Assembly: GCA_013140635.1 (NCBI GenBank)
Contig: JABFSM010000011.1
Coordinates: 1 to 33,425, forward strand
Direction of reading: 5' to 3'
DNA: 33,425 nt
Source of the DNA: Gemmatimonadales bacterium
GTDB taxonomy: Bacteria; Gemmatimonadota; Gemmatimonadetes; Gemmatimonadales; GWC2-71-9
Both the position numbers and the translations under genes were made by a program. This document shows, piece by piece, positions 1 through 9,984 of this stretch (the stretch's first letter is position 1; each line of letters starts with the position of its first letter). The notes below the pieces were generated by a model. It ran no database searches and was not told where the DNA came from. It saw only the letters and a list, made by a program, of their open reading frames with translations.

Positions 1-1785
1 GCCTTCCTCCACCTGACCGGCTACGACCTCTCCATCGAAGAGATCAAGCGCTTCCGCCAATGGGGCTCTTTGACCCCCGGCCACCCGGAGCGCGGCCATA
101 CCCCCGGCGTCGAAACCACCACCGGGCCGCTCGGCCAAGGCGTCGGCAACGCGGTCGGGATGGCCATCGCGGAGCGGCTCCTCGCCGCTCGCTTCAACGG
201 CCACGGCGAAACGATCGTCGATCACCGTACCTGGGCCTTCTGCAGCGACGGCGACCTTATGGAAGGAGTCGCCAGCGAGGCCTGTTCCCTTGCTGGCCAC
301 CTCGGCCTCGGCAAGCTGACGCTCATCTACGACGACAACCACATCACCATCGACGGCGACACCGCCCTCTCCTTCAGCGAAGAGGTGGCGCAACGGTTCC
401 TGGGCTACGGATGGCGCGTTCTCAAGGTCGCCGACGGCAACGACCTCGAGGCGATCGACCAAGCCCTTGCCCAGGCCGCCGGCGAATACGATCGCCCGAC
501 GCTCATCGTCCTCCGCACTATCATCGGCTACCCCGCCCCGACCCGGCAGAACACCGCCAAGGCCCACGGCGAGGCGCTCGGCAAGGACGAAATCCGGAAG
601 ACGAAGGAAATCCTCGGCTGGCCGGTGGATGAGCCGTTCTTCGTTCCGGTCGAGGTCGCGGAGGAGAAGCTCCGTATCAGAGCGCGTGGACAGGAACTTC
701 GAGAGCGGTGGGAACATCGGCTTGGGCGGCTGGAGATCGCGTCGCGTTCGCTCGCGATGACGTTCAAAGACACCATAGCTGGCAAGCTCGATCTTCCCTG
801 GGACGGAGTCCTCCCCACCTTCCCAGCCGGCAGCGCCCTCGCCACCCGGCAGGCTTCCGCGGCCACGCTCCAGTCCCTCGTCGAGGCGGTACCTGCGCTG
901 GCCGGCGGCTCGGCCGACCTTGCCGGGAGCACCGGCACCAACGTCAAAGGACTCGACACGTTCAGCGCCGAGCGGCCGGGGCGCAACCTGGCCTGGGGAA
1001 TCCGAGAGCACGGAATGGCGGCGGCGATGAACGGTATGGCGCTCCACGGAGGGGTGCGCCCGTACGGGAGCACCTTCCTGGTCTTTGCCGATTACATGAA
1101 ACCGTCGATTCGGCTCGCGGCGCTCATGGGGCTCCCGGTGATCTACATCTTCACCCACGACTCTATCGGCGTCGGAGAAGACGGTCCGACTCATCAGCCG
1201 ATCGAACAGCTGGCCATGTTGCGCGGCATCCCGAACATGGCCGTGATCCGCCCCGGAGACGCCGCCGAAACCGCCGAAGCGTGGCGCGCAGCGCTCGAGC
1301 GGAAGGACGGCCCGACCGCGCTCATTCTGACCCGGCAGAAGCTCCCGGTGCTCGACCGATCCGGCCTCGGCGCAGCAGCGGGAACGGCACGCGGCGCGTA
1401 CGTTCTCTACGAGCCGAAGGGCGCGCCCGAGGCCATCGCCATCGGTACCGGTTCCGAATTGAACGTGGCGCTCACCGCCGCCCTCCGGCTCGAGGGTGAG
1501 GGTATCCGCGTCCGCGTCGTCTCCATGACCTCTTGGGAGCATTTCCGTCGGCAGCCCCAATCGTACCGAGACGAAGTGCTTCCTCCGGCTATCCGGGCCC
1601 GCGTATCGATCGAGGCGGGCGCCCGTTTCGGCTGGCTCGAGTGGGTGACCGACGCCGGTGTATCGATCGGACTTGACCACTTCGGCGCCTCCGCCCCCGG
1701 CGAGCGCCTCTTCCAGGAATTCGGCTTCACCCCCGACGCCGTCGCGCAGGCGGTCCGCCGGGTCATTGGGAGAACCACACGGTGA
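1..1785 (+). CDS. tkt: transketolase, 5' truncated by window edge
   Basis: Frame 1 is open from base 1 ([30 protein letters not shown]...); motifs [73 protein letters not shown] are typical of transketolase. Confidence 0.96.
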   Translation, partial: AFLHLTGYDLSIEEIKRFRQWGSLTPGHPERGHTPGVETTTGPLGQGVGNAVGMAIAERLLAARFNGHGETIVDHRTWAFCSDGDLMEGVASEACSLAGHLGLGKLTLIYDDNHITIDGDTALSFSEEVAQRFLGYGWRVLKVADGNDLEAIDQALAQAAGEYDRPTLIVLRTIIGYPAPTRQNTAKAHGEALGKDEIRKTKEILGWPVDEPFFVPVEVAEEKLRIRARGQELRERWEHRLGRLEIASRSLAMTFKDTIAGKLDLPWDGVLPTFPAGSALATRQASAATLQSLVEAVPALAGGSADLAGSTGTNVKGLDTFSAERPGRNLAWGIREHGMAAAMNGMALHGGVRPYGSTFLVFADYMKPSIRLAALMGLPVIYIFTHDSIGVGEDGPTHQPIEQLAMLRGIPNMAVIRPGDAAETAEAWRAALERKDGPTALILTRQKLPVLDRSGLGAAAGTARGAYVLYEPKGAPEAIAIGTGSELNVALTAALRLEGEGIRVRVVSMTSWEHFRRQPQSYRDEVLPPAIRARVSIEAGARFGWLEWVTDAGVSIGLDHFGASAPGERLFQEFGFTPDAVAQAVRRVIGRTTR

Positions 1786-2888
1786 CCAACCCACTCGTTC
1801 GGCTTGGCCAGCTTGGCCAGAGCCCCTGGTACGATTTCATCACCCGCGAGCTGATCGCCTCCGGAAAACTCGCCCGGCTCATTTCGGCCGACGGCCTTCG
1901 GGGAATGACGTCCAACCCGACGATCTTCGAGAAGGCGATCGCCGGAAGCGCCGACTACGACGACGATATCCGGGAGGCGGCGGCCCGGGGTAAGAACTCC
2001 GCCGAAATCTTCGAGATTCTCGCGGTGGCCGACGTACGGGCGGCTTGCGGCGCTTTCCATACCGTCTACCGCGCCACCGATGGCGTCGACGGGCTGGTCT
2101 CGCTGGAGGTGAGCCCCGAGCTCGCGAACGACACGGCCGGCACCGTCGCCGAAGCCAAGCGGCTCTGGGCCGCGGTGGGGAAGCCGAACGCGATGATCAA
2201 GATTCCCGCTACGCCGGCGGGTCTCCCGGCCATCACCGACACCCTCGCGGCCGGGATCAGCGTCAACGTCACCCTGCTCTTTTCGGTCGAACGCTATCAG
2301 CAGGTGATCGAGGCCTTCCTGGCCGGGCTCGAGCGGCGCACCGCGAGGGGCCTTCCCGTCGACCGCATCCGGTCGGTCGCCTCCTTCTTCGTGAGCCGGG
2401 TCGACGGCCGAATCGACCCGATGCTCGACCGGATCGGCGATCCGAAGGGGCTGCGCGGCACGATCGCCATCGCGAATGCCGCGGATGCGTACGACAAGTT
2501 CCTCCGCTCCCTCGAAACCGATCGCTGGGCGGCGCTGGCCTCGGAGGGCGCCCTCCCGCAACGGCCGCTCTGGGCGTCGACGAGCACCAAGGATCCCAAG
2601 TACCCGGATACCTATTATGTCGAGGCGCTGATCGGGCCCGATACGGTGAACACCCTTCCCCCCGACACCTTCGAGGCGTACCGCGACCATGGCACGCCCG
2701 AGCCCCGAATCGCCGCGGCGATGGCCACCGCCTGCGAACGGCTCGAGGCACTGGCGAGCGTGGGGATCGACCTCGCGGAGGTCACCCGCTTTCTGGAGGA
2801 AGACGGCGTGAAGAAGTTCGCCGCCTCCTATCGGGATCTCCTCGCCGGCATCGACGCGAAATCCACCTTGCTCACCTCCACACGTTAG
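1782..2888 (+). CDS. tal: transaldolase
   Basis: 368 aa, GTG start overlapping tkt stop by 4 bp; [48 protein letters not shown] motifs. Confidence 0.95.
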   Translation: MTNPLVRLGQLGQSPWYDFITRELIASGKLARLISADGLRGMTSNPTIFEKAIAGSADYDDDIREAAARGKNSAEIFEILAVADVRAACGAFHTVYRATDGVDGLVSLEVSPELANDTAGTVAEAKRLWAAVGKPNAMIKIPATPAGLPAITDTLAAGISVNVTLLFSVERYQQVIEAFLAGLERRTARGLPVDRIRSVASFFVSRVDGRIDPMLDRIGDPKGLRGTIAIANAADAYDKFLRSLETDRWAALASEGALPQRPLWASTSTKDPKYPDTYYVEALIGPDTVNTLPPDTFEAYRDHGTPEPRIAAAMATACERLEALASVGIDLAEVTRFLEEDGVKKFAASYRDLLAGIDAKSTLLTSTR

Positions 2889-2894
2889 GTACGC

Positions 2895-4133
2895 ATGCTC
2901 GGCGCACTCAAGAAGCTCAGCCTGACGCATTGGATCATCATCGCCACCATCGCCGGCGTGGTGGTCGGGTACCTCGACCACGACGTCTGGCTCGATTCCT
3001 CGATCGGCGCCTCGGTCAAGCCGCTCTCGAACATCTTCATCCGGATGATCAAGAGCATCGTGGTACCGCTCATCTTCGGCAGCTTGGTCATCGGCATCGC
3101 GGGGCACGGCGACGATCTGAAGCGGGTCGGGCGGCTCGCCTTCCGCTCGATCGTCTACTTCGAGATCGTGACGACCGTGGCGCTCTTCGTGGGACTCGCC
3201 GCGGTCAACCTCGCCCGCCCCGGCGACGGCGTCTCGCTCGCGGTGCAGAGCACCGCCGATGCGCAGGCCTTTGCCGGCACCCCGATTACCCTGTCGGGCG
3301 TCTTGGAGCACACCGTTCCGGCGAGCTTCTTCGACGCCGCCTCCAAGAACGAGGTGCTGCAGGTGGTCTTCTTCTCGATTCTCTTCGCGGCGGCGCTCAC
3401 CCAAGTACCCTCGGGGCGGGGCAAAGACGCAATGCTGGGCTTCAGCGAAGGCCTCTCCGAGGTGATGTTCAAGTTCACCAACATCGTGATGAAGTTCGCG
3501 CCGTTCGGCATTTTCGGCGCCGTCGCCGCCACCATCGGGCAGAACGGCCTTGGCGTCATCGCCGCCCTCGGCAAGCTGGTGCTGACGCTCTACGTCGCGC
3601 TCGTCGTCTTCGTCGTCATCGCCCTCGTGCCGGTAGCGCTGATCGCGCGCATTCCGATCAAGAAGTTCTGGCAATGGGTCAAGGAACCGTGGCTCATCGC
3701 CTTCACGACGGCGAGCTCGGAGGCGGCGCTGCCGCTCGCGATGGAGAACATGGAGAAGTTCGGGGTGCCGCGGCGCATCGTGTCCTTCGTGATGCCGACC
3801 GGGTACTCGTTCAACCTCGACGGCTCGACCCTCTATCTCGCCATTGCATCGATCTTCGTGGCCCAGGCGGCCGGCATCGAACTCGGTCTCGGCCAGCAGT
3901 TGATCATGATGTTGACGCTGATGCTCACGAGCAAAGGGGTCGCGGCGGTGCCGCGCGCATCGCTGGTGATTCTCTCGGGGACGTTGGTGACGTTTGGACT
4001 GCCGCTGGAGGGTATTGCAGTTATTCTCGCGGTGGACGCCTTCATGGACATGGCGCGAACGTCGGTCAACCTGCTGGGGAATTGCCTGGCGTCGGCGGTG
4101 ATGGCGCGTTGGGAGGGGGAATTGGCGGCGTAG
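2895..4133 (+). CDS. dicarboxylate/amino acid:cation symporter (DAACS/GltP-DctA family)
   Basis: 412 aa membrane protein; IRMIKSIVVPLIFGSLVIGIAGHGD, TTASSEAALPLAMENMEKFGVPRRIVSFVMPTGYSFNLDGSTLY, VNLLGNCLASAVMARWEGE. Confidence 0.94.
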   Translation: MLGALKKLSLTHWIIIATIAGVVVGYLDHDVWLDSSIGASVKPLSNIFIRMIKSIVVPLIFGSLVIGIAGHGDDLKRVGRLAFRSIVYFEIVTTVALFVGLAAVNLARPGDGVSLAVQSTADAQAFAGTPITLSGVLEHTVPASFFDAASKNEVLQVVFFSILFAAALTQVPSGRGKDAMLGFSEGLSEVMFKFTNIVMKFAPFGIFGAVAATIGQNGLGVIAALGKLVLTLYVALVVFVVIALVPVALIARIPIKKFWQWVKEPWLIAFTTASSEAALPLAMENMEKFGVPRRIVSFVMPTGYSFNLDGSTLYLAIASIFVAQAAGIELGLGQQLIMMLTLMLTSKGVAAVPRASLVILSGTLVTFGLPLEGIAVILAVDAFMDMARTSVNLLGNCLASAVMARWEGELAA

Positions 4134-4905
4134 TCTTGACGACCTCGGGCTTCTTGTCTCTCGGGCTCGCCGCCGGAGGAACCCGGCTCCAGAGGGCGAT
4201 CGCGCCGCACGCCGAGTGGCGGGCAAACTCCGCCGGGATCTGGGAGAGACCGGCGTAGACTTCGATTCCCTCGAGCTCCTCCGGCCGCACCTGCCACAGG
4301 ATGTTCACGTCGACCTGGACCCCGTCCACCCAGTACGACGGAGAGCAGTTGGCCCCCGACCGGCCCATGATCACGCGGCACCTGCCGCCTCGGCAACCGA
4401 TCTGGACTCCGGGCACCATGCGTAGCAAGTCGGCGGTGCTTCCCGCATTACGCCTTACGATCTGGTCCCGCGTAAAATAGTGGCCTCCGCCTGACGCCAA
4501 CCGCCGCTCGAACCCAGCGGGGAGCTTCGGCGTTTCCCGCACCGCGAGATCCGGCAGTTTGAAGGGATCCGCGTCGGTTTCGAAGTCCACTTCCAGTATT
4601 TCGGCGGGCTTGATCGTGATTGAAGTACTCAGCGTCGAATACCCAATGGCCGTTGCCTGAATGACGTACTTCCCCGGCACGATTCCAGCGATCGAGAATT
4701 CACCCCGCGCATTCGTCACACTGCTGAAAAGAGTCCCGACGAGCGTCACCCGCGCCCCTTCGAGGGCGGGGCCCTTCTCGGAGACCTTGACCGAACCGGT
4801 AATCGAGGCAAGCTCCTGCGCCCCCCCCACGACGGACCCGCCGAAGGAGAACGCGGCGACCACAAGGGTCAGCCTGGCGACGATTTGTGTTGTTCGAAGG
4901 GACAT
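4066..4905 (-). CDS. carboxypeptidase-regulatory-like + TonB-plug-like domain protein without a beta-barrel
   Basis: Signal peptide, then ITGSVKVSEKGPALEGARVTLVGT...NARGEFSIAGIVPGKYVIQATAIGY (CarboxypepD_reg-like), then TADLLRMVPGVQI...YWVDGVQVD (plug-like). ORF ends inside the 3' end of the convergent symporter gene. Confidence 0.82.
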   Translation of the reverse strand: MSLRTTQIVARLTLVVAAFSFGGSVVGGAQELASITGSVKVSEKGPALEGARVTLVGTLFSSVTNARGEFSIAGIVPGKYVIQATAIGYSTLSTSITIKPAEILEVDFETDADPFKLPDLAVRETPKLPAGFERRLASGGGHYFTRDQIVRRNAGSTADLLRMVPGVQIGCRGGRCRVIMGRSGANCSPSYWVDGVQVDVNILWQVRPEELEGIEVYAGLSQIPAEFARHSACGAIALWSRVPPAASPRDKKPEVVKTTPPIPPPNAPSPPTPGNSPAG

Positions 4906-4930
4906 CTTCTCACCCCCGGAACGGGACGAG

Positions 4931-5002
<72 letters not shown>

Positions 5003-5100
5003 AGTGGCCATAAGGTGCCACCGGACAACGCGATCTTCAAGGGAACGGCGCCCCCGTCCGATTGGCACCGTACGATCCCAGAATTGGGATGGTTTCCTTC

Positions 5101-5253
5101 TTACAATCTGATGATAATGTATATAATATATCTATTTTATTATTGTTTATAGCTCAATTTAGCGTAAAGATATAGTATAATATATCTAATGCAATTTGTG
5201 TGTACAACCTGTTATAGTATACTTTATAGTAGCCATGCTATATTATCACCACT
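5101..5253. promoter_or_regulatory. AT-rich candidate promoter/operator region upstream of hipBA-like pair
   Basis: Sharp AT-rich island in a GC-rich window; 13-bp direct repeat TATAATATATCTA (5122..5134 and 5176..5188); inverted repeat AGATATA-N6-TATATCT (5168..5187); palindrome AGTATACT; TATATT (5239..5244) close to the ATG at 5254. Confidence 0.55.
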
Positions 5254-5559
5254 ATGATATACTTTACATCAGATCATGAAGTAAGCAAGGAGATCGGAGC
5301 CCGGCTCCGCCAGTATCGTCTCCAGCGAAATCTCCTCGTCGAAGATGTCGCCAGGGACGCAGGCCTCCACCGTAACACCGTCCTAGGCGCGGAGCGGGGG
5401 GCAAACCCCGGGCTCACGACGATTGTCCGGATTCTCCGGGTGCTCGGCCGACTCGATGCCCTCGACGCGTTTCTCCCTCCACCCGTGACCTCGCCGCTCC
5501 AACTGCTCGAGCACCGCGGAAAGCCCCGTCAGCGAGCCGGGCGCCCCCGCCGTGGCTGA
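5254..5559 (+). CDS. HipB-like XRE-family HTH antitoxin/transcriptional regulator
   Basis: 101 aa; EIGARLRQYRLQRNLLVEDVARDAGLHRNTVLGAERGANPGLTTIVRILRVLGRLDAL is an XRE-type HTH; immediately upstream of and overlapping a HipA-like gene. Confidence 0.88.
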   Translation: MIYFTSDHEVSKEIGARLRQYRLQRNLLVEDVARDAGLHRNTVLGAERGANPGLTTIVRILRVLGRLDALDAFLPPPVTSPLQLLEHRGKPRQRAGRPRRG

Positions 5560-6856
5560 TCCTGTTGCGGCAGAGGTCCGGCTCTGGGACCGGCGGGTGG
5601 GCGCAGTGGCGGAGGAGTCGAGCGGCCGAATCGCCTTCGAGTACGATCCCGCATTTGCCAGGGGAGGGCTCGAAATCTCGCCCCTGCATCTGCCCCTCTC
5701 CCTCAAGGGTCCGGTCACCTTTCCCGAGCTCGCCCGCATTCCTTCGTTTGACGGACTACCGGGCCTTCTGGCCGACGCCCTGCCAGACCGGTTCGGGAAC
5801 GCCCTCATCGCGCGCTACTTTGCGCTCAAGGGCCAACCGGCGGCGGCCCTGAGCCCGGTCCAAAAGCTCCTCTACATGGGCACCCGAAGTATGGGGGCGC
5901 TTGAGTTTCGCCCCGCCCTCCGCGTCGCGGCCACGCCGTCCGAGCGAGAGCCGCTCGAAATCGCCGAGCTGGTGGCCGACGCTCGGCGCGTGGTCGAAGG
6001 CAGACCCGAGGTCATCGTCCCCGAGATCATGCGGATCGGCGCCTCGGCGGGAGGGGCGCGGCCCAAGGCGATCATTCTCTGGAACCGGGCGACCGACGAG
6101 GTGCGGTCGGGATTCGCGAAGCCACATCCCGGCGACGAGCACTGGATGATCAAATTCGACGGCGTAGGTGAACTCGATGCCCCCGACCCGAAGCCAACGC
6201 CCTACAACCGGATCGAGTATGCCTACTCCCAAATGGCGCGCGAGGCGGGACTCGACGTCCCCGAAACGCGACTGCTCCAGGAGCGGCGGCTTGGCCATTT
6301 CATGACAAAGCGGTTCGACCGGGAGGGGGAGGGAAAGATCCACCTGCATTCCCTCGGGGGAATGCACCACGTCGACTACGACCAGCCGGGACGCTTCTCC
6401 TACGAGCAATACCTCCGCACCGCCCTGGGGCTCGGGCTTGGGTACCCCGCGCTGGAGGAGGCCTTCCGCCGCGCCGCCTTCAACCTCGCCGCGGTGAACC
6501 AGGACGACCATGTCAAGAACTTCTCGTTTCTGATGGACGAACACGGCGCCTGGCGGCTCTCCCCGGCCTACGATCTGACCTTCTCGAAGGGAGCGGGCTA
6601 CACGCGGCGGCACCAAATGACACTAGGCGGCAAGACGGAGGGATTCGTCCGGGACGACCTGCTGGCGCTGGGCGGCGCCTTCGGGCTCAGGAAGGACGGC
6701 GCCGATATCGTCGACCGGGTCGTCGCTGCACTGGGAAGCTGGGAGCGCTACGCGCGCGAGGCTGGGGTGCCCGACGATCGCGCGCGGGCCATTGCCGCCG
6801 AGTTTCGGGGCCCCGTTCTGTCTCGGGACCGGCGGCCGGTTCCTCCGGTCACTTGA
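5552..6856 (+). CDS. hipA: HipA-like serine/threonine kinase toxin
   Basis: 434 aa, GTG start overlapping hipB-like stop; GLPGLLADALPDRFGN, GASAGGARPKAII, NQDDHVKNFSFLMDEHGAWRLSPAYDLTFS (HipA catalytic region). Confidence 0.93.
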   Translation: MADPVAAEVRLWDRRVGAVAEESSGRIAFEYDPAFARGGLEISPLHLPLSLKGPVTFPELARIPSFDGLPGLLADALPDRFGNALIARYFALKGQPAAALSPVQKLLYMGTRSMGALEFRPALRVAATPSEREPLEIAELVADARRVVEGRPEVIVPEIMRIGASAGGARPKAIILWNRATDEVRSGFAKPHPGDEHWMIKFDGVGELDAPDPKPTPYNRIEYAYSQMAREAGLDVPETRLLQERRLGHFMTKRFDREGEGKIHLHSLGGMHHVDYDQPGRFSYEQYLRTALGLGLGYPALEEAFRRAAFNLAAVNQDDHVKNFSFLMDEHGAWRLSPAYDLTFSKGAGYTRRHQMTLGGKTEGFVRDDLLALGGAFGLRKDGADIVDRVVAALGSWERYAREAGVPDDRARAIAAEFRGPVLSRDRRPVPPVT

Positions 6857-7295
6857 TGATGCGAACGCTGTCCACGAAATAGGGGGTCTCACCGAAGCAC
6901 CTGGACGGCACGCCCCGGTGTTCCCGGTAGTAGAGCACCGCGCGGCGGCCGAGGGCAATGCTCACCTGCCGCGCGGTGGCCTCGTTCCGCACCGTGAATT
7001 CCCACATCGTCGGCGCCACGCCGGGCACCGTCGTAAGCGCCATCTCGCCCTCCCACGTCTTGCAGATCCACCCCTTCCTCGAAAACTTCTGCACGAACCC
7101 GGCGCGCTCACCCTCGGAGTAGGTAACGCTGAGGGCCGAGCAGGTGTAGAACGCAAAGAGAAGGACCGGCGTCAGCAGGACGATAGTGAGGATCAGCTTC
7201 CAGCGATGCCACCACCGTTTCGGAGGGGGTGGCGGGGCCGGCGCGGCGGATTCGGGAGCCGGCGCGGACGATTCAGGAGGATCGGAGTCGCTCAT
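6849..7295 (-). CDS. small single-pass membrane protein of unknown function
   Basis: MSDSDPPESSAPAPESAAPAPPPPPKRWWHRWKLILTIVLLTPVLLFAFYTC...: Pro/Ala-rich N-term, one TM helix, about 100-aa extracytoplasmic domain. ATG at 7295 chosen within the longer ORF. Confidence 0.75.
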   Translation of the reverse strand: MSDSDPPESSAPAPESAAPAPPPPPKRWWHRWKLILTIVLLTPVLLFAFYTCSALSVTYSEGERAGFVQKFSRKGWICKTWEGEMALTTVPGVAPTMWEFTVRNEATARQVSIALGRRAVLYYREHRGVPSRCFGETPYFVDSVRIIK

Positions 7296-7312
7296 GCGGG
7301 GAAAGCTACGGG

Positions 7313-8893
7313 CTATTGATCGAACCGTCCATTGAGCGAAAACGCAAAGCCCTTCGCCACGACGAAGGTCCACCCTGCTTCTTGCCACTCGTTCTCTTGG
7401 CGATAGACGAGATCGAGCCGGTTGGTTTCCACATTCCCGGTCCGGGTGAGCCCGATCCGCAGACCGATGCCGGCATCCCAGCCGGTGCGTCGCTTGGAAC
7501 CGTGATACCACGCACCGCCGTAGTCGACGAAACCGGCGATCCCGAGCGCGGTGAGCTTGAGGAAGTCGTCGAATGCGGTCCAGCGATACTCCGCGGTGGT
7601 GAAGAAGGCGCGGTCTCCGGTGAAGGCGTGCGCGTAGTACCCGCGCGGCCCGATGCCGAAGCCGAGGTCGAATTCGGCCCCGGGAAGCGCCCCCTCTTGC
7701 CATCCGGTGATGCCATGCAGCGCGACCAGGTGGCGCCGCCCAGGCTGGAGGAACGCGGTGGCGGCGACCTGCACCGAGCCCGAGTCGAGGCCGGCGCTCG
7801 TGAATCGTCCGGCGGCGCGGCCGAAGAGCTGCACGAATCCGGTGGGCCGGCCAAAGCCGGTGGTGACCGATACCGACGGGGCGATTCCATCCTCCCGGTA
7901 GCCGAACGCCTTCGGGGTTACGAACACCCCGAAGGAGATGACGGTGCTGACATCGATGTCTTGTTCCCGAGCATACCCTTCGAGCCCGCGGGAAACGAGA
8001 AAATGAGCCCAACGCACCTGGGCAAACCCACCGATGGCCCCGGAAGTGGTGCGGCCGATCGTGTCCGGGACGGCGTAATCAGCGAAGTCGTCACGGCGCA
8101 GCTGGGCGTTCACGCCGACTCGGACATACCCCGCGGGACCGGCGCGGAGCGCCCACCCATATGCGGCGTAGCCGAGGGCATACTTGCGCAGCAGCGAAGC
8201 GCCGGGCAGAGTGTCTCCCCCAAAGAACCGAAGCACCCGCTCATCTCGGAACTCGCCGTCAACTTGCCAACTCGAGCGCTGCGAAAGCGAAAAGAAGGGC
8301 CGGCTCAAGCGGAGGAAGCCGCGGGAGCCATCGCTACGATCCTCGTACACGGCCGTGGCCCCAATCCGGCCGGCAAAGAGCCGCGGCTGTTGGAAGCTGG
8401 TGCTGACGAGCGTCCGATCGGTGAGCTTGCGATACCGAACCGCCAGGTACGTGGCCGTGCCGAGGAGGTTGGATTCCTCGAGTTGAACGGTGTACTGGAT
8501 GGTCCGTCCGACGCTCGAAAAGCGGAAATCAGGTCGGGTGGTCCAGCCGTCGGCCGTGACGACGCGGACGACCAGGCCGCTGTCCGAGTGGACGGAGTCG
8601 AGAGCGACGCTCCGGAACACGCCGAGTCGGCGGAGATTGCGTCCGCTTTCGGCGATGGCCGCTGGATCGAATGGCATGCCGGGGCGGAAGAGGAGCTCGC
8701 GGCGCACCACACCGGTCCGGGTGGTGCGATGAAGGCTGTTCGCGAGGCGCGGAATGAAGGTGCCGGCTTCTTCGGGCGCAAAGATGTTGAATCGCCGGAT
8801 CTCGATACCCTTGATGACGGGCATGTCCTGCGCGGCGGCCGGAGACGGCAGAAGCGCGGCGACTAGAGCCGCCGCGAACCGAAGGGGGCGCAT
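7313..8893 (-). CDS. outer membrane protein with POTRA-like domain and BamA/TamA-type beta-barrel
   Basis: 526 aa, signal peptide MRPLRFAAALVAALLPSPAAAQ; POTRA-like IKGIEIRRFNIF...RELLFRPGMPFDPAAIAESGRNLRRLGVFRSV; alternating barrel-like C-terminus. Confidence 0.83.
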   Translation of the reverse strand: MRPLRFAAALVAALLPSPAAAQDMPVIKGIEIRRFNIFAPEEAGTFIPRLANSLHRTTRTGVVRRELLFRPGMPFDPAAIAESGRNLRRLGVFRSVALDSVHSDSGLVVRVVTADGWTTRPDFRFSSVGRTIQYTVQLEESNLLGTATYLAVRYRKLTDRTLVSTSFQQPRLFAGRIGATAVYEDRSDGSRGFLRLSRPFFSLSQRSSWQVDGEFRDERVLRFFGGDTLPGASLLRKYALGYAAYGWALRAGPAGYVRVGVNAQLRRDDFADYAVPDTIGRTTSGAIGGFAQVRWAHFLVSRGLEGYAREQDIDVSTVISFGVFVTPKAFGYREDGIAPSVSVTTGFGRPTGFVQLFGRAAGRFTSAGLDSGSVQVAATAFLQPGRRHLVALHGITGWQEGALPGAEFDLGFGIGPRGYYAHAFTGDRAFFTTAEYRWTAFDDFLKLTALGIAGFVDYGGAWYHGSKRRTGWDAGIGLRIGLTRTGNVETNRLDLVYRQENEWQEAGWTFVVAKGFAFSLNGRFDQ

Positions 8894-8916
8894 CGGAGTT
8901 CGGAGCGCCGGCGGGG

Positions 8917-9180
8917 TTAGGCGAGGCTTTCGAGCAGTTTCCAGAGCTCCACCGCGCTAAAATCATGGAACCGGCGGATCAGCTCCTGCTCGGATGGCTC
9001 GACGAAGATCCATCCCGTCGAGCGCTGGGCCTCGCTCGAAACGAAGTGCACCCGGCCACGGGCGGGCTGTTCTCCGGGTGCCGTCTCGAAATAGACCCGC
9101 CACAAAACTCCTCCGCGGGCCAAATCGCCGATATGGCGAGAGCCCGGGTGCTCCGGCAGTTCAAGCGGCGAGGAGGTCAT
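8917..9180 (-). CDS. small hypothetical protein (87 aa)
   Basis: MTSSPLELPEHPGSRHIGDLARGGVLWRVYFETAPGEQPARGRVHFVSSEAQRSTGWIFVEPSEQELIRRFHDFSAVELWKLLESLA; fits a gene-sized gap with ordinary protein composition. Confidence 0.6.
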   Translation of the reverse strand: MTSSPLELPEHPGSRHIGDLARGGVLWRVYFETAPGEQPARGRVHFVSSEAQRSTGWIFVEPSEQELIRRFHDFSAVELWKLLESLA

Positions 9181-9256
9181 CCCAGTAATGAGTAAGTGCC
9201 GGGACCGGCAATTCCAAGGGGCGAATGCCCCCCTACCCCGCTAACTTTCCAGCCCG

Positions 9257-9982
9257 ATGACATCCCCTGCTTCGCCACCCTCGAGCCCTGCCCTGTTCTG
9301 CGCTGCGTGCGGAACCCAACTCACCCCCGGCGCCAAGTTCTGCCACCGGTGCGGCGCGGCCACAGCCGCCGCCGGAAGCGGGACGGGACGGGAGCGCACC
9401 GCCTGGATCATCGCGGGGGCCATGGGTCTCTTGGCGCTCCTGGCGGTGGCCTGGCGCGCCGGCACGGTACAGCCGACCGTACCCGATATGGGCAACGCCG
9501 GCAATGTCGGCGCATCGGGGGCGTCACCGCTGGCCGGGCGGGCCCCCGACATCAGCAATCTCACCCCTCGGGAGCGGTTCGACCGGCTCTGGGAACGGAT
9601 CATCCGCGCCGCCGAAGGGGGAGACAGTACCACCATCATCCAGTTCACGCCGATGGCCCTCGGCGCATACGCGCAACTCGATACGGTCGACGCCGATGCC
9701 CGCTACCATGCCGCGATGATTCGCCTGACCATCGGGGACTTTGCATCGGCGGAGGCGCTCGCCGACACGATCCTTCGTCAGGCGCCGGGGCATCTCTTCG
9801 GCTTCGTGATCCGGGGGGAATCGGCGGACCGGCAGAACCAGACCCCGGCGCTCAATCAGAGCTACCGGGACTTCCTCGCGCACTACGACGCCGAGCTGCG
9901 GGCGGGACGGCCGGAGTACGCCGATCACACCCCGATCATCGCCGACTTCAGGACCCGAGCCAAAGCCACTCTGGGCCAATAA
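9257..9982 (+). CDS. zinc-ribbon membrane protein with TPR-like C-terminal region
   Basis: FCAACGTQLTPGAKFCHRCGAA zinc ribbon (two CxxC), one TM helix, helical repeat-like C-terminus. Confidence 0.85.
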   Translation: MTSPASPPSSPALFCAACGTQLTPGAKFCHRCGAATAAAGSGTGRERTAWIIAGAMGLLALLAVAWRAGTVQPTVPDMGNAGNVGASGASPLAGRAPDISNLTPRERFDRLWERIIRAAEGGDSTTIIQFTPMALGAYAQLDTVDADARYHAAMIRLTIGDFASAEALADTILRQAPGHLFGFVIRGESADRQNQTPALNQSYRDFLAHYDAELRAGRPEYADHTPIIADFRTRAKATLGQ

Positions 9983-9984
9983 CG

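Noticed and set aside
1407-4226. 939-aa minus-strand ORF
   Set aside because: Fully antisense to tkt, tal and the symporter; Arg/Asp/His-rich shadow translation typical of GC-rich DNA.
2045-4258. 737-aa plus-strand ORF
   Set aside because: Out-of-frame overlap of tal and the symporter; Arg-rich low-complexity composition.
7229-8866. 545-aa plus-strand ORF
   Set aside because: Antisense shadow of the POTRA/beta-barrel gene.
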